Part shown: positions 23,964 through 32,000 of the stretch, in pieces
Numbering within the stretch: position 1 is the stretch's first letter
How the letters are laid out: each line of letters opens with the position of its first letter
DNA from: an uncultured Lachnospiraceae bacterium
Lineage (GTDB): Bacteria > Bacillota > Clostridia > Lachnospirales > Lachnospiraceae
Length of the DNA: 56,236 nucleotides
Reading direction: 5' to 3'
Assembly (NCBI GenBank): GCA_910586725.1
Contig: CAJUJL010000017.1
Span: 1-56,236 of the forward strand
The notes under the pieces: model-generated
Seen by the model: the letters and a program-made list of their open reading frames with translations, nothing else
Told to the model about the DNA's origin: nothing
Database searches by the model: none
Made by a program: the position numbers and the translations under genes

Positions 23964-26411
23964 CTAAAACCGTACGTCAGCAGTCTCATACCTGCCGGCC
24001 TCTGAAACGGGGGAATAAATGAGATGGCAGCCAAATCCTTCCTCTTCTCTTGCGTTAAAATAGGAAATCTCTTCCGCGCTTATGCCCCATTTATCCACAA
24101 GCTCCTCCTTCCCATCCGCCATATTCCGTTTCCATATGCCGTAAGACTTTCCGCTTTCATGTGAAGCCAGATAGAAAACAAACCCGTCTTTTATGCCGCA
24201 CAAAAGTCCCGGTATTTCTTCCACAAACTCTGCGCCTCCTGAAAAATCAGGCGAAATACGGCACAGTGGTTTTTGGGATCCGCTGTCATTTGTCCAGCCG
24301 GAGTAATAAAGCCATCCGCCGTCTTCACAAAGCCCGTCAAACACATTGTACATAACATCATCCGCTGTCCTTCTGTCGCTGCCGTCCATGGCAATGCTTA
24401 CCAAAACGGGTGCTTTTAAATCAACCGTATTTCCGGATTTTGCGGCCTTGTAAACAATTCGTCCGCCCACAAAGAGAACGGGGCATTCCTTCCACGTATC
24501 CTGTGTAATCAGATTTTCCAGAATCTGCCTTTCCTCCCCTTTTTGCCGTACCAGATGCAGCGCTTCATGCGGCCACTCGATTTCCTGATCCAAACTGCCA
24601 TCCTCCAGATAATACTGCCATCCTTCCTGATCTTCATATAAAAATTCTCTTCCCACAAGCCGCCTTAATTCTTTCCATTTTGGAACGTAAACTGCCTGCT
24701 TTTCCTGTTCGGTGAAATATTCCATAAATAACGGATAAATCCGTGCGTCGCCTCTGCTGTTTTCTCCCACTACCAGGGAAAGTCCCAAAAGATCGGTTTC
24801 ATGGAATACCTCATAATCTTCGGTCCAAAGGGAATCCGCAGAAAGATAAGCCGTTTTTCCCGATTCCATGGAAACGTAATTTTGATCTACCGTATCAACC
24901 AGTCCGTCAAAATGATTTTGATCAAAAGTATCCAAATCAGTATAAGAAAGCCGTCTCTCATCCACATAATAAATAAATCGCTCCCTGGTTTTGGGCTCGT
25001 TGTACAAAAGAATCTGCTGACCGTCATTGGAAACCTCAATATGCGTCGTTTGATCCCCCTGTATATAAGCCAGATCCGCAGCTTTTAAATCCAGCAGCTG
25101 ATCTATTTTCTCGTTTTTCAAATCATACACCATAAGGCTCCGGTAATCATACCATACCGCCCTCTCTTCCGACGCGTAAACCAACCGCGGAAAAACCGCG
25201 CCATACGGAGCTTTTGCCGCATCTTTTACCGAAAGGCCGGTAAGCCGGTCCAGCTTTTCCTTCAGAGCCGTCTCCTGCTGCAGATTTGATTCCTCTTTTG
25301 TCTCAACCGTTTCCCGTTTACTTTCAGAATTCTCTTCACCGGAAGAGCCAAACGCTACCAGAAAGCTCACAAACAAGAGCGCCAATACGCCAAGCGCAGA
25401 TGCCAGAATGCCTTTTTTTCTTCCCTCACCGGCAAAAATATTGCCAAACCTTTCTTTCAGTGTTTTTACATCCCTGGAAAATTCGCTGACGCATAAGAAT
25501 GCATTCCTGCCGCAGTTATGCGACGCACAGGTTAAAAGCGTTTCACTGTATTTCTTTTTCTCCTCTTTGGAAAAATTTTTCACAACATGGCTGTCACACA
25601 AAAATTCCATGTCTTTTTCCATTTGTTTTGCCATCACCATAACAAGCGGATTAAACCAGTGTATCGTTCTGGCTGCCGCCATCAAAAGCTTCAGCCAAAG
25701 GTCTTTTTTCTTATAATGCACAAATTCATGTTCTAATATATATGCCAGCTGCTCCTCCCCATACTCTTTGCAGGGAATCAAAATCTCGGGCTTCTTCATC
25801 CCAAAAAGCATCGGCGAAGAAATAGAACAGGATTTGTATACGGAAAGACCTCCTTTTTTTGTCAGAAAAACTTTTGACTTTTTTATATTCCGGCAAAAAA
25901 TTCCGTAGCAGACAACCTGCCAGGCCAAAAAAGCCGCCATTCCTCCCAGCCAGAAGAAAGGCAGCCACGTTACGGCAATTTCTGCCGCTATTTCTCCAAA
26001 TTCCGGCTCCTCCCTTTCCAAAAATAAAACCGGCCGCCGATCCATTTCTGTCTGTTCCGCTGTCAGTTCCGCATCATATTTTTGTTCATAGTTCTTCGTC
26101 TCTGCGGTACCATCCGCTTTTTTGCCATTTCGTTCCGATCGGGCAAAAAAACCTCCGTCTGCTGTTTTGTTCGCCGAAACCATCTGCTTATTGTCCAAAT
26201 CAAATCCAGAGAAAACAGGAATCTGTAACGCCCTGCCGTCAATAGAGACGTCAAATGGCAAAACAAGCCGTACGGCCAAAAAAATCCAGAGAAAATACCG
26301 CCAAAAGACCGTATACCTTTTCTTAAATAAGGGAGAAACAGCCAAAACCAGCAAAATGCCAATTCCTGACCACGCGGATATTTTAAGTAAATTGTAAAAA
26401 ACAGTTTCCAT
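23964..26411 (-). CDS. BlaR1/MecR1-type M56 sensor protease with beta-propeller-like sensor
   Basis: An 815-aa protein. It has four or so membrane segments and a cytoplasmic M56 metalloprotease zone with HEFVHYKKKD (HExxH) near residue 228 and EKDMEFLCD as further metal ligand. After a membrane segment near residue 345 comes an extracellular domain of about 440 residues. In BlaR1 this would be a penicillin-binding serine domain; here there is no SxxK/KTG set but repeated YxxDG...-W/Y-Y blocks (for example GGWLYYSGWTNDSG), like DUF5050-type propellers. It should cleave the BlaI-like repressor encoded 12 bp upstream when the sensor sees its signal, which may be something other than a beta-lactam. 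Confidence 0.87.
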   Translation of the reverse strand: METVFYNLLKISAWSGIGILLVLAVSPLFKKRYTVFWRYFLWIFLAVRLVLPFDVSIDGRALQIPVFSGFDLDNKQMVSANKTADGGFFARSERNGKKADGTAETKNYEQKYDAELTAEQTEMDRRPVLFLEREEPEFGEIAAEIAVTWLPFFWLGGMAAFLAWQVVCYGIFCRNIKKSKVFLTKKGGLSVYKSCSISSPMLFGMKKPEILIPCKEYGEEQLAYILEHEFVHYKKKDLWLKLLMAAARTIHWFNPLVMVMAKQMEKDMEFLCDSHVVKNFSKEEKKKYSETLLTCASHNCGRNAFLCVSEFSRDVKTLKERFGNIFAGEGRKKGILASALGVLALLFVSFLVAFGSSGEENSESKRETVETKEESNLQQETALKEKLDRLTGLSVKDAAKAPYGAVFPRLVYASEERAVWYDYRSLMVYDLKNEKIDQLLDLKAADLAYIQGDQTTHIEVSNDGQQILLYNEPKTRERFIYYVDERRLSYTDLDTFDQNHFDGLVDTVDQNYVSMESGKTAYLSADSLWTEDYEVFHETDLLGLSLVVGENSRGDARIYPLFMEYFTEQEKQAVYVPKWKELRRLVGREFLYEDQEGWQYYLEDGSLDQEIEWPHEALHLVRQKGEERQILENLITQDTWKECPVLFVGGRIVYKAAKSGNTVDLKAPVLVSIAMDGSDRRTADDVMYNVFDGLCEDGGWLYYSGWTNDSGSQKPLCRISPDFSGGAEFVEEIPGLLCGIKDGFVFYLASHESGKSYGIWKRNMADGKEELVDKWGISAEEISYFNAREEEGFGCHLIYSPVSEAGRYETADVRF

Positions 26412-26423
26412 ATACGCTCCTTC

Positions 26424-26792
26424 CTACAGACTGTCCAGATAATCTCTCAGTTCGTCGATCTGATCTTTGGAAATTCCATCTCCGTCATACAATGACGCGA
26501 CAAACTTTTTCACTGAACTGCCGTAAAGCTTTGCCAATATGCTGCCGCTCTCCTGCTTTAAATAATCGCTCTCCCTGACAATCGGAAAGTAGCAATTATT
26601 CCTCCCCTTTTTCTCCACCCGGACAAACCCCTTTTCTTCCAGACGGGACAAAAAAGATAATATTGTCGTTTTGGAAAGCTCCCGTTTCGGCGGCAGCTTC
26701 TCCTCTATCTCAATCCGTGTCATAGGTCTGCCCGCCTTCCATAAAATCATCATCAATTCCAGCTCCGAATTGGGAAGCGTCTTGTGTTCCAT
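26424..26792 (-). CDS. BlaI/MecI-family repressor
   Basis: A 122-aa winged-helix repressor; the start at 26792 follows GGAAAGGAAG, while a longer frame to 26816 would lack a ribosome site. Characteristic segments are LPNSELELMMILWKAGRPMT, SKTTILSFLSRLEEKGFV and the C-terminal dimer helices ending DELRDYLDSL. It represses its own operon with the M56 sensor protease gene and is inactivated by proteolysis. Two repeated CATTTGCCG(A/T)ATAT motifs overlap the promoter upstream and are the likely operators. Confidence 0.9.
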   Translation of the reverse strand: MEHKTLPNSELELMMILWKAGRPMTRIEIEEKLPPKRELSKTTILSFLSRLEEKGFVRVEKKGRNNCYFPIVRESDYLKQESGSILAKLYGSSVKKFVASLYDGDGISKDQIDELRDYLDSL

Positions 26793-26845
26793 AAAATCTT
26801 CCTTTCCGCATACCAATAACTATGCTTCTAACATTATATGTTCGG

Positions 26846-26887
26846 CATTTGCCGTATATCTGATTATATTCTACATTTGCCGAATAT
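26846..26887. promoter_or_regulatory. Twin BlaI-type operator motifs
   Basis: CATTTGCCGTATAT (26846-26859) and CATTTGCCGAATAT (26874-26887) recur 28 bp apart, and each sits in an imperfect palindrome with ATAT ends. The second fills the spacer between the -35 and -10 boxes. Confidence 0.7.
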
Positions 26888-26896
26888 AAATGTCAA
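26868..26896 (-). promoter_or_regulatory. Promoter of the blaI-blaR1-like operon
   Basis: On the minus strand TTGACA (26891-26896), 17 bp, TAGAAT (26868-26873). Confidence 0.8.
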
Positions 26897-26914
26897 GATT
26901 ATTTTTACATAACA

Positions 26915-26949
26915 AAAAGAGGCTGCCGCAATTTGCAACAACCTCTTTT
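26915..26949 (-). terminator. Terminator after the hydrogenase gene
   Basis: AAAAGAGGTTG and CAGCCTCTTTT pair on the minus strand (one G-U), followed by TTG. It starts 11 bp after the hydrogenase stop codon. Confidence 0.8.
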
Positions 26950-26960
26950 ATATGCAATTT

Positions 26961-28427
26961 TTATGCTTCCGGAGTATGCCCCTCCCGGTGCATGGAGAAG
27001 TTATCCATATTGTAATTGCTTAAATTCTCCACAATCTTACGCCCGTCAGCCTTGCCAATCAATGCCTCTCTGTCTTTTCTGGATACCATCTGATCTCTGA
27101 ATGCGCTTGGGCCGCCAACGCACCCGCCAACGCACGCCATACCTTCAATGAAGTCCTCCTGAAGTTTGCCGGCCTTTAACAAAAGCAGCGCTTTCTTACA
27201 CTCTGCCGCTCCGTTGGCTTTGCATACTTTCGGATCGCAGTCGTAATCCTGTTCCTTCATATACTGTAAAACGGAAGCCGTTACGCCGCCGGAATTGCCA
27301 TAACGTTTTCCATATGTAGAAGCTTCCTGATAATCATTTTCAGACGGCTGCAATTCCACGCCCTTTGCTTTCATAATCGCGCGGATCTCACTGTAAGTCA
27401 GCACATAATCTGCATTGCCTTCAATGTTATGCTCTGTCGCTTCGGATTTCTTTGCGATACAGGGCCCGATAAATACAACGATTGCGCCCGGATGCTTCGC
27501 CTTGATCAAACGGGACAACGCGCACATTGGTGAAACCGAAGTGGAAATATGCTCCTGAAGCTCCGGATAATGTTTGCGTATCATATTTACAAAACCCGGA
27601 CAGCAAGACGTCGTCTTCTTCTTGCCTTCCTGATAAGCCTCGTACCATTCGTCGCCTTCTGCCTGCGTCGTCATGTCTCCGCCAAGCCCGGCTTCAATGA
27701 AGTTCGTAAATCCAACCAGTCTCATTGCATTGCGCCAGCTGCGCATCGTAATGTCCGTCCCAAACTGACCTTCTGTGGAAGGCGCCAGAATCGCATATAC
27801 CAGTTTGTCTGACTTTAATGCCTCTATCACATCTACAATATGCGTTCTGGAACCGATTGCTCCAAACGGGCATTTATGTATGCAAAGGCCGCAGCGAATG
27901 CATTTTTTCTCATCAATCACGGAAATTCCGCGTTCATCCTGCGTAATTGCGTTTACCGGACAATTGAATTTACAGGGGCGCTTTAAATCGGCAATTGCAT
28001 GATACGGACATGCCTTCGCGCACTTTCCGCATTCCTTACACTTTGACGCGTCAATATGGGAACGGTGTCTGCCGATGGAAATCGCCTGAAAATTACAGGC
28101 GTTGATACATGCCTTACCAATACAGTTCTGGCAGTTATCTGTTACGACATATCTGGAAATCGGACAATCTTCACAGGCAGAGCTGATTACCTGGATGATA
28201 TTGCCATCGTCAACGGAGCCCGGCGCTTTGCCTTCCGCCAGACGGATTCTCTGCCGGATAATCTCCCTCTCTTTATAAATACAGCAGCGGAATTGCGGCG
28301 TCGGGCCAGGAATTAATTTTTCGGGAATATGATCTCTCTCTTCCTCCAAAGTCCCGTCAAATGCAAGCTTCGCCACTTCATATAAAACTTCATGCTTAAT
28401 TTTGATTACGTTCTCGTCAGCGTACAT
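26961..28427 (-). CDS. Monomeric [FeFe] hydrogenase, group B-like
   Basis: A 488-aa iron-sulfur protein. Residues about 90-190 carry several CxxCxxCxxxC ferredoxin motifs (CQNCIGKACINAC, CKECGKCAKACP, CIRCGLCIHKCP). The H-cluster motifs follow: L1 TSCCPGF, L2 SPMCALSRLIK and L3 EGMACVGGCVGG. The SPM form of L2 and the L3 sequence are those of group B enzymes rather than the classical bifurcating type. It probably links reduced ferredoxin to hydrogen evolution or uptake, or acts as a redox sensor. It stands alone between an operon terminator and a GNAT gene, with no maturation genes nearby. AAAGGAGAGAATGAA precedes the ATG. Confidence 0.88.
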   Translation of the reverse strand: MYADENVIKIKHEVLYEVAKLAFDGTLEEERDHIPEKLIPGPTPQFRCCIYKEREIIRQRIRLAEGKAPGSVDDGNIIQVISSACEDCPISRYVVTDNCQNCIGKACINACNFQAISIGRHRSHIDASKCKECGKCAKACPYHAIADLKRPCKFNCPVNAITQDERGISVIDEKKCIRCGLCIHKCPFGAIGSRTHIVDVIEALKSDKLVYAILAPSTEGQFGTDITMRSWRNAMRLVGFTNFIEAGLGGDMTTQAEGDEWYEAYQEGKKKTTSCCPGFVNMIRKHYPELQEHISTSVSPMCALSRLIKAKHPGAIVVFIGPCIAKKSEATEHNIEGNADYVLTYSEIRAIMKAKGVELQPSENDYQEASTYGKRYGNSGGVTASVLQYMKEQDYDCDPKVCKANGAAECKKALLLLKAGKLQEDFIEGMACVGGCVGGPSAFRDQMVSRKDREALIGKADGRKIVENLSNYNMDNFSMHREGHTPEA

Positions 28428-28485
28428 TTCATTCTCTCCTTTTTCTTTTTATTTTATTATATTGTCCCACGATTCGCAACAGGAA

Positions 28486-28992
28486 TTAACAGGATTCCCC
28501 AAAAAATTTATATCGGTAGATCCTCTCGCCGCCCTTTCGCTTTTCCAATTGAAATCCGCATTTCTCCGCGACTTTTATGGATGCGGGATTGGTTTCGCAA
28601 ATCGATAGCCTGGCTCCTGCGCAAAAAGGATATTGATACAGCCAGTCCAAAAAGCCCTCCAGGGCCTCCGTCATATAACCGCAGCCTCTGTACTCTTTGG
28701 CAACCGCATACCCCAATTCCACATATCCCTCTTCATCAGGAAAATATTTGCTGCCAATCAGACCTATTCCATAGCCGTTTTCCCGTTTTGCAGCCAGCCA
28801 GTAATTCAGCCACGGATGCGCTTCATCCGGAACCCTTTTCATTTGTTTAATTTTATGTGAAACAGCGGACATAATGACTTCCGAAAGCACGGAATCCGCC
28901 AAAAATTTCTGGCTGCCGCCTTGTATCTGCTCCATTTCTTTCAAAGAAAGAGATTTTAAAATTAATCGATCGCATTTTATTTTTTCATTCAT
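28486..28992 (-). CDS. GNAT acetyltransferase (RimJ/RimL type)
   Basis: A 168-aa acetyltransferase with CDRLILKSLS at the start, the acetyl-CoA binding segment VAKEYRGCGYMTEAL (Q/RxxGxG/A form) and ICETNPASIKVAEKCGFQLE, both diagnostic of the RimJ/L group. It acetylates a protein N-terminus or small amine. The stop codon is 58 bp before the hydrogenase start. Substrate unknown. Confidence 0.88.
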   Translation of the reverse strand: MNEKIKCDRLILKSLSLKEMEQIQGGSQKFLADSVLSEVIMSAVSHKIKQMKRVPDEAHPWLNYWLAAKRENGYGIGLIGSKYFPDEEGYVELGYAVAKEYRGCGYMTEALEGFLDWLYQYPFCAGARLSICETNPASIKVAEKCGFQLEKRKGGERIYRYKFFGESC

Positions 28993-29039
28993 ATTGTTAT
29001 TTTATCAGACAAACCACATTACCGCAAGAAACCAAAAAT

Positions 29040-29065
29040 AAAGCTGCCAGTAAACTGACAGCTTT
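29040..29065 (-). terminator. Terminator of the Na/Pi transporter operon
   Basis: AAAGCTGTCAG and CTGGCAGCTTT pair on the minus strand around TTTA and are followed by ATTTTTGG. Confidence 0.82.
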
Positions 29066-29080
29066 AAAAGGGGAGAGTTT

Positions 29081-29167
29081 ATGAAAAAGTTTTATCACAT
29101 CTGTGATGATATTAATATAACAGATAATTTTGAACAAACTTTGTCTTTGCGGTTAAAGAAAGATTAA
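29081..29167 (+). CDS. Possible 28-aa small protein
   Basis: A plus-strand frame of 28 codons starting MKKFYHICDD and ending SLRLKKD, with AAAAGGGGAGAGTTT before the ATG. It is the only open frame with a good ribosome site in the gap between the GNAT and 137-aa genes. No promoter is clear, and a terminator hairpin of the opposite strand stands right before it. It could be a real small gene or chance. Confidence 0.35.
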   Translation: MKKFYHICDDINITDNFEQTLSLRLKKD

Positions 29168-29187
29168 AATTATAAAGTTTTTATAAT

Positions 29188-29601
29188 CTATATGGTATTT
29201 TTTTCTTTATTTTTCCGAATCGTCCTGCATATGATATGATAGATTCCCCGTATTACGGAAAATGCAAAAAACATTGCGATAAATCCTACGATTCCAAATA
29301 CTATATCCGCAAAGTCCATATTTCCGGTGTGCGTGACTTTTTGTCCGATTTCAATGGCAAATGTGATCACAATAATCAGCGTAAAAACATAAATCCATGC
29401 AATAACCATCACATGATTCCTTTTTGCCAGCCATTTAAAAACGGGATACACGACAAAAATAAATGCCATTCCCAAAATTCCGATTACAAGAAAGTGCAGC
29501 TCCTTGTCTGAAAAGTTATACTCATATGCATTGTTCAGCTGCATCAGCCGGTTGTGTATTTTGGCAATCATCTCGACAACCGCATATAAAAAGGTTTTCA
29601 T
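29188..29601 (-). CDS. Small polytopic membrane protein, VanZ-like ending
   Basis: A 137-aa protein with three or four membrane helices. The segment EIGQKVTHTGNMDFADIVFG resembles the signature of VanZ-like proteins (E.Q....G..D..D...N..G). It lies 17 bp after the Na/Pi cotransporter gene and before the operon terminator. Function unknown; VanZ proteins are tied to antibiotic insensitivity and envelope stress but with no firm mechanism. Confidence 0.7.
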   Translation of the reverse strand: MKTFLYAVVEMIAKIHNRLMQLNNAYEYNFSDKELHFLVIGILGMAFIFVVYPVFKWLAKRNHVMVIAWIYVFTLIIVITFAIEIGQKVTHTGNMDFADIVFGIVGFIAMFFAFSVIRGIYHIICRTIRKNKEKNTI

Positions 29602-29618
29602 TTATGCCTCCCCGAAAA

Positions 29619-31433
29619 TTATTTCACTGCCGCTTTCTTTTTGCTTTTTTTATTCTTCTTAATTTCATATTTTTTCTCATAGATTTCCAGCTGTCTGGAA
29701 TAAGTTGCGTTCTTTAAACCCTTAACGCTCCTTAAGTATTCGTGCGTATCAAATTCTTCCGCTTCAAGCTCAATCATCGCTACCGCAACATTCGAACAAT
29801 GCGCGGCAATACGCTCCAGATTATTCAAAAGGTCGTTAAACGCAAAACTCTGTTTTAATTTACAGACTCCGTTTTTCAATCTGGCAATGTGGCGCAGTTT
29901 TAACTCATCGCACATAACGCTGATGATCTCCCGCAAAGGTTCCACCTTTATCGATGTTTCCAGATTGTTTTCACAAAAAGCATTGATGGTCAGATCCACG
30001 ATTTCCTGAACCGCTTTTTCCAAAAGCTCCATTTCATACTGCGCTTCTTCCGAAAAAGCAAGCTTTTTCTCATACAGCTCTTCCGCCGCTTCCGATATGT
30101 TCACGGCATGATCCCCCAGCCGCTCAAAATCACCGATTGTATGCAGAAACTTCGTAAGCTCCTTATTCTGAGCCACCGTCATCTCTTTTCCGGTCAGCTG
30201 CATGAGATATGTTCCAATCCTGTCTTCGTATGTATCAATCAGTATTTCTTTGTCCTGGATCTTTTGATATTTATCCTTTGTATAGCCGTCCATCAACGCA
30301 AACGCCCTTAAAATATTCTTTCTTGCTTTTTTGGCCATTCCGTTCATTGCCCTGTGGCTCTGACTGATCGCGATGGCAGGGTACGCCAGAAAACGCTCCT
30401 CCAGAAGTTCAAAATCCGCCATCTCTTCTCTGTCTTTGTCATTGTCCTCCTCTTCCGATTCCTCTCTGACTGCCCAAAAAACAAATCGTTCTATAAATTT
30501 AATCAAGGGAAGCAGCAATGAAATATTAACCGTACGGAATATCGTATTTAACATTGCAATCTGTACAGGCCCCATAATCATTTCCATAAATGGAAATTTT
30601 ACAAACGCATGCACACTGTAAAATACAATTGACCAAAATACCATGCCAAAAGAATCAATCAGAAGATAGACAAGCGCCGTCCTTTTGCCGTTTTTGTTCG
30701 TTCCGATGGAAGAAAGAAGCACCGGACAGGAAGCTCCTACCCCAATTCCCATCGTAATCGGAAGCGCGGTCGCAAAATGTATTGCGCCAGTAGCCGAAAG
30801 CGCCTGCAAAATTCCCACGGACGCGGACGCGCTCTGCAGCACCGCCGTAAGCATCGCTCCCGCAATAATTCCTGCAATCGGATTGGAAAACATCGTCAGC
30901 GCGTTAATAAAACGCGCGCTCTCCTTTAACGGTGAAACGGCTCCGCTCATCGTCTGCATGCCCAGCATCAAAATGGAAAATCCAAGCATGATCTCTCCCA
31001 GGCTTTTATAAGACTCTTTTTTTACAAATAATTTAAAAATAATGCCGACAATCGCTACTACGGAAGAAATTGTAGCCGTGGACAGAAGCTGCGCAAGCCC
31101 TGCAGAGCCTCCAACATAAGAAAGACACAGCACCCAGCCGGTAATGCTCGTACCGATATTTGCGCCCATGATAATTCCAATCGCCTGTGAAACCTGCATC
31201 ATGCCGGAATTGACAAAACCTACTACCATTACGGTCGTCGCGGAAGACGACTGGATAATTGCAGTAACAACCATTCCCAGCAGCACTCCCTTCAATGGGG
31301 TATTGGTGAGCCGGTAAAGCGTCAGTTCCAATTTGCTTCCCGCAACACGCTTTAACCCCTCTCCCATCAATGACATACCAAACAAAAACAACGCAACGCC
31401 GCTCAAAAGCGATAAAATCATCGTAAATCCCAT
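29619..31433 (-). CDS. Na+/phosphate cotransporter, NptA/YjbB type with PhoU-like domain
   Basis: A 604-aa protein; start at 31433, where GATGAGGATTATATT precedes the ATG (a longer frame to 31463 lacks this). The N-terminal half contains the two inverted Na/Pi repeats, each with the QSSSATT or QSASAS motif (IIQSSSATTVMVVGFVNSG; VLQSASASVGILQALS), among about nine membrane helices. The C-terminal 230 residues form a PhoU-like helical domain (LTKFLHTIGDFERLGDHAVN). It imports or exports phosphate with sodium at the cytoplasmic membrane. Confidence 0.92.
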   Translation of the reverse strand: MGFTMILSLLSGVALFLFGMSLMGEGLKRVAGSKLELTLYRLTNTPLKGVLLGMVVTAIIQSSSATTVMVVGFVNSGMMQVSQAIGIIMGANIGTSITGWVLCLSYVGGSAGLAQLLSTATISSVVAIVGIIFKLFVKKESYKSLGEIMLGFSILMLGMQTMSGAVSPLKESARFINALTMFSNPIAGIIAGAMLTAVLQSASASVGILQALSATGAIHFATALPITMGIGVGASCPVLLSSIGTNKNGKRTALVYLLIDSFGMVFWSIVFYSVHAFVKFPFMEMIMGPVQIAMLNTIFRTVNISLLLPLIKFIERFVFWAVREESEEEDNDKDREEMADFELLEERFLAYPAIAISQSHRAMNGMAKKARKNILRAFALMDGYTKDKYQKIQDKEILIDTYEDRIGTYLMQLTGKEMTVAQNKELTKFLHTIGDFERLGDHAVNISEAAEELYEKKLAFSEEAQYEMELLEKAVQEIVDLTINAFCENNLETSIKVEPLREIISVMCDELKLRHIARLKNGVCKLKQSFAFNDLLNNLERIAAHCSNVAVAMIELEAEEFDTHEYLRSVKGLKNATYSRQLEIYEKKYEIKKNKKSKKKAAVK

Positions 31434-31485
31434 AATATAATCCTCATCTGTTGTACTGTCCACACTATTTTCACATTCGCAAAGT

Positions 31486-31515
31486 ATTATACATCAGTTA
31501 GTTTGTGAATTACAA
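31486..31515 (-). promoter_or_regulatory. Promoter of the Na/Pi cotransporter operon
   Basis: TTGTAA (31510-31515), 18 bp, TATAAT (31486-31491) on the minus strand, about 45 bp before the start codon. Confidence 0.7.
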
Positions 31516-31570
31516 GGGTGTTCTACAATTAATGTTGTAATTTATGTTCTGCAAATTGAATATTTCCATA

Positions 31571-31599
31571 TTGTCTTTCCTGGTCGAATATGATATACT
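31571..31599 (+). promoter_or_regulatory. Promoter of the 71-aa gene
   Basis: TTGTCT (31571-31576), 17 bp, TATACT (31594-31599), 60 bp before the start codon. Confidence 0.65.
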
Positions 31600-31657
31600 A
31601 ACTGTAATAAATTTCCAAAATTAATCAAGAAATCTGAAAGGAGTACCGCTATATTAT

Positions 31658-31873
31658 ATGATTTCTTACTACAATGAGAAAACAGATTCTGTAGACATTG
31701 TTCTAAACAGCTATACAACGCTTCGATTATGCTGTGAGAAAATTTTTCCTACCGTTACAACTACACCGCGCACTTACCAGCTCATGGTCAAACTTTCACG
31801 GGAAAATCCTTCTCTGTTTGCAGAAATGACATTAGACCAGCGTCTGGAATCTTATTTAGAATCTCTCCTCTAA
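31658..31873 (+). CDS. Small protein of unknown function (71 aa)
   Basis: A 71-aa soluble protein with a clear promoter upstream. GAAAGGAG is 14 bases before the ATG, farther than usual. The composition is balanced (CCEKIF, TTPRTYQLMVKLS, LDQRLESYLESLL), with a helical second half. I do not recognise the family. It stands alone on the plus strand between minus-strand genes, and a 102-bp palindromic structure follows the stop codon. Confidence 0.65.
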   Translation: MISYYNEKTDSVDIVLNSYTTLRLCCEKIFPTVTTTPRTYQLMVKLSRENPSLFAEMTLDQRLESYLESLL

Positions 31874-31874
31874 A

Positions 31875-31976
31875 AAGAGGCCGCCGTAAAATGCGGCTGA
31901 TATACAGAATATGGCAAACTCCATGCGGACGAGACGCCCCATCCTGTATACAGCGGCTATTTTACGACAGCCTCTT
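31875..31976. repeat. 102-bp nested inverted repeat, probable dispersed palindromic unit and terminator
   Basis: Outer arms AAGAGGC/GCCTCTT, then CGTAAAAT/ATTTTACG, then GCTGATATACAG against CTGTATACAGC with a single bulge, make a long branched hairpin filling the gap between two convergent genes. It likely stops both transcripts. Its outer part resembles the AAAAGAGG terminator at 26915, which suggests a recurring unit in this genome. Confidence 0.7.
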
Positions 31977-32000
31977 GTCTGTTTTCTGTTAATGTTTCCG

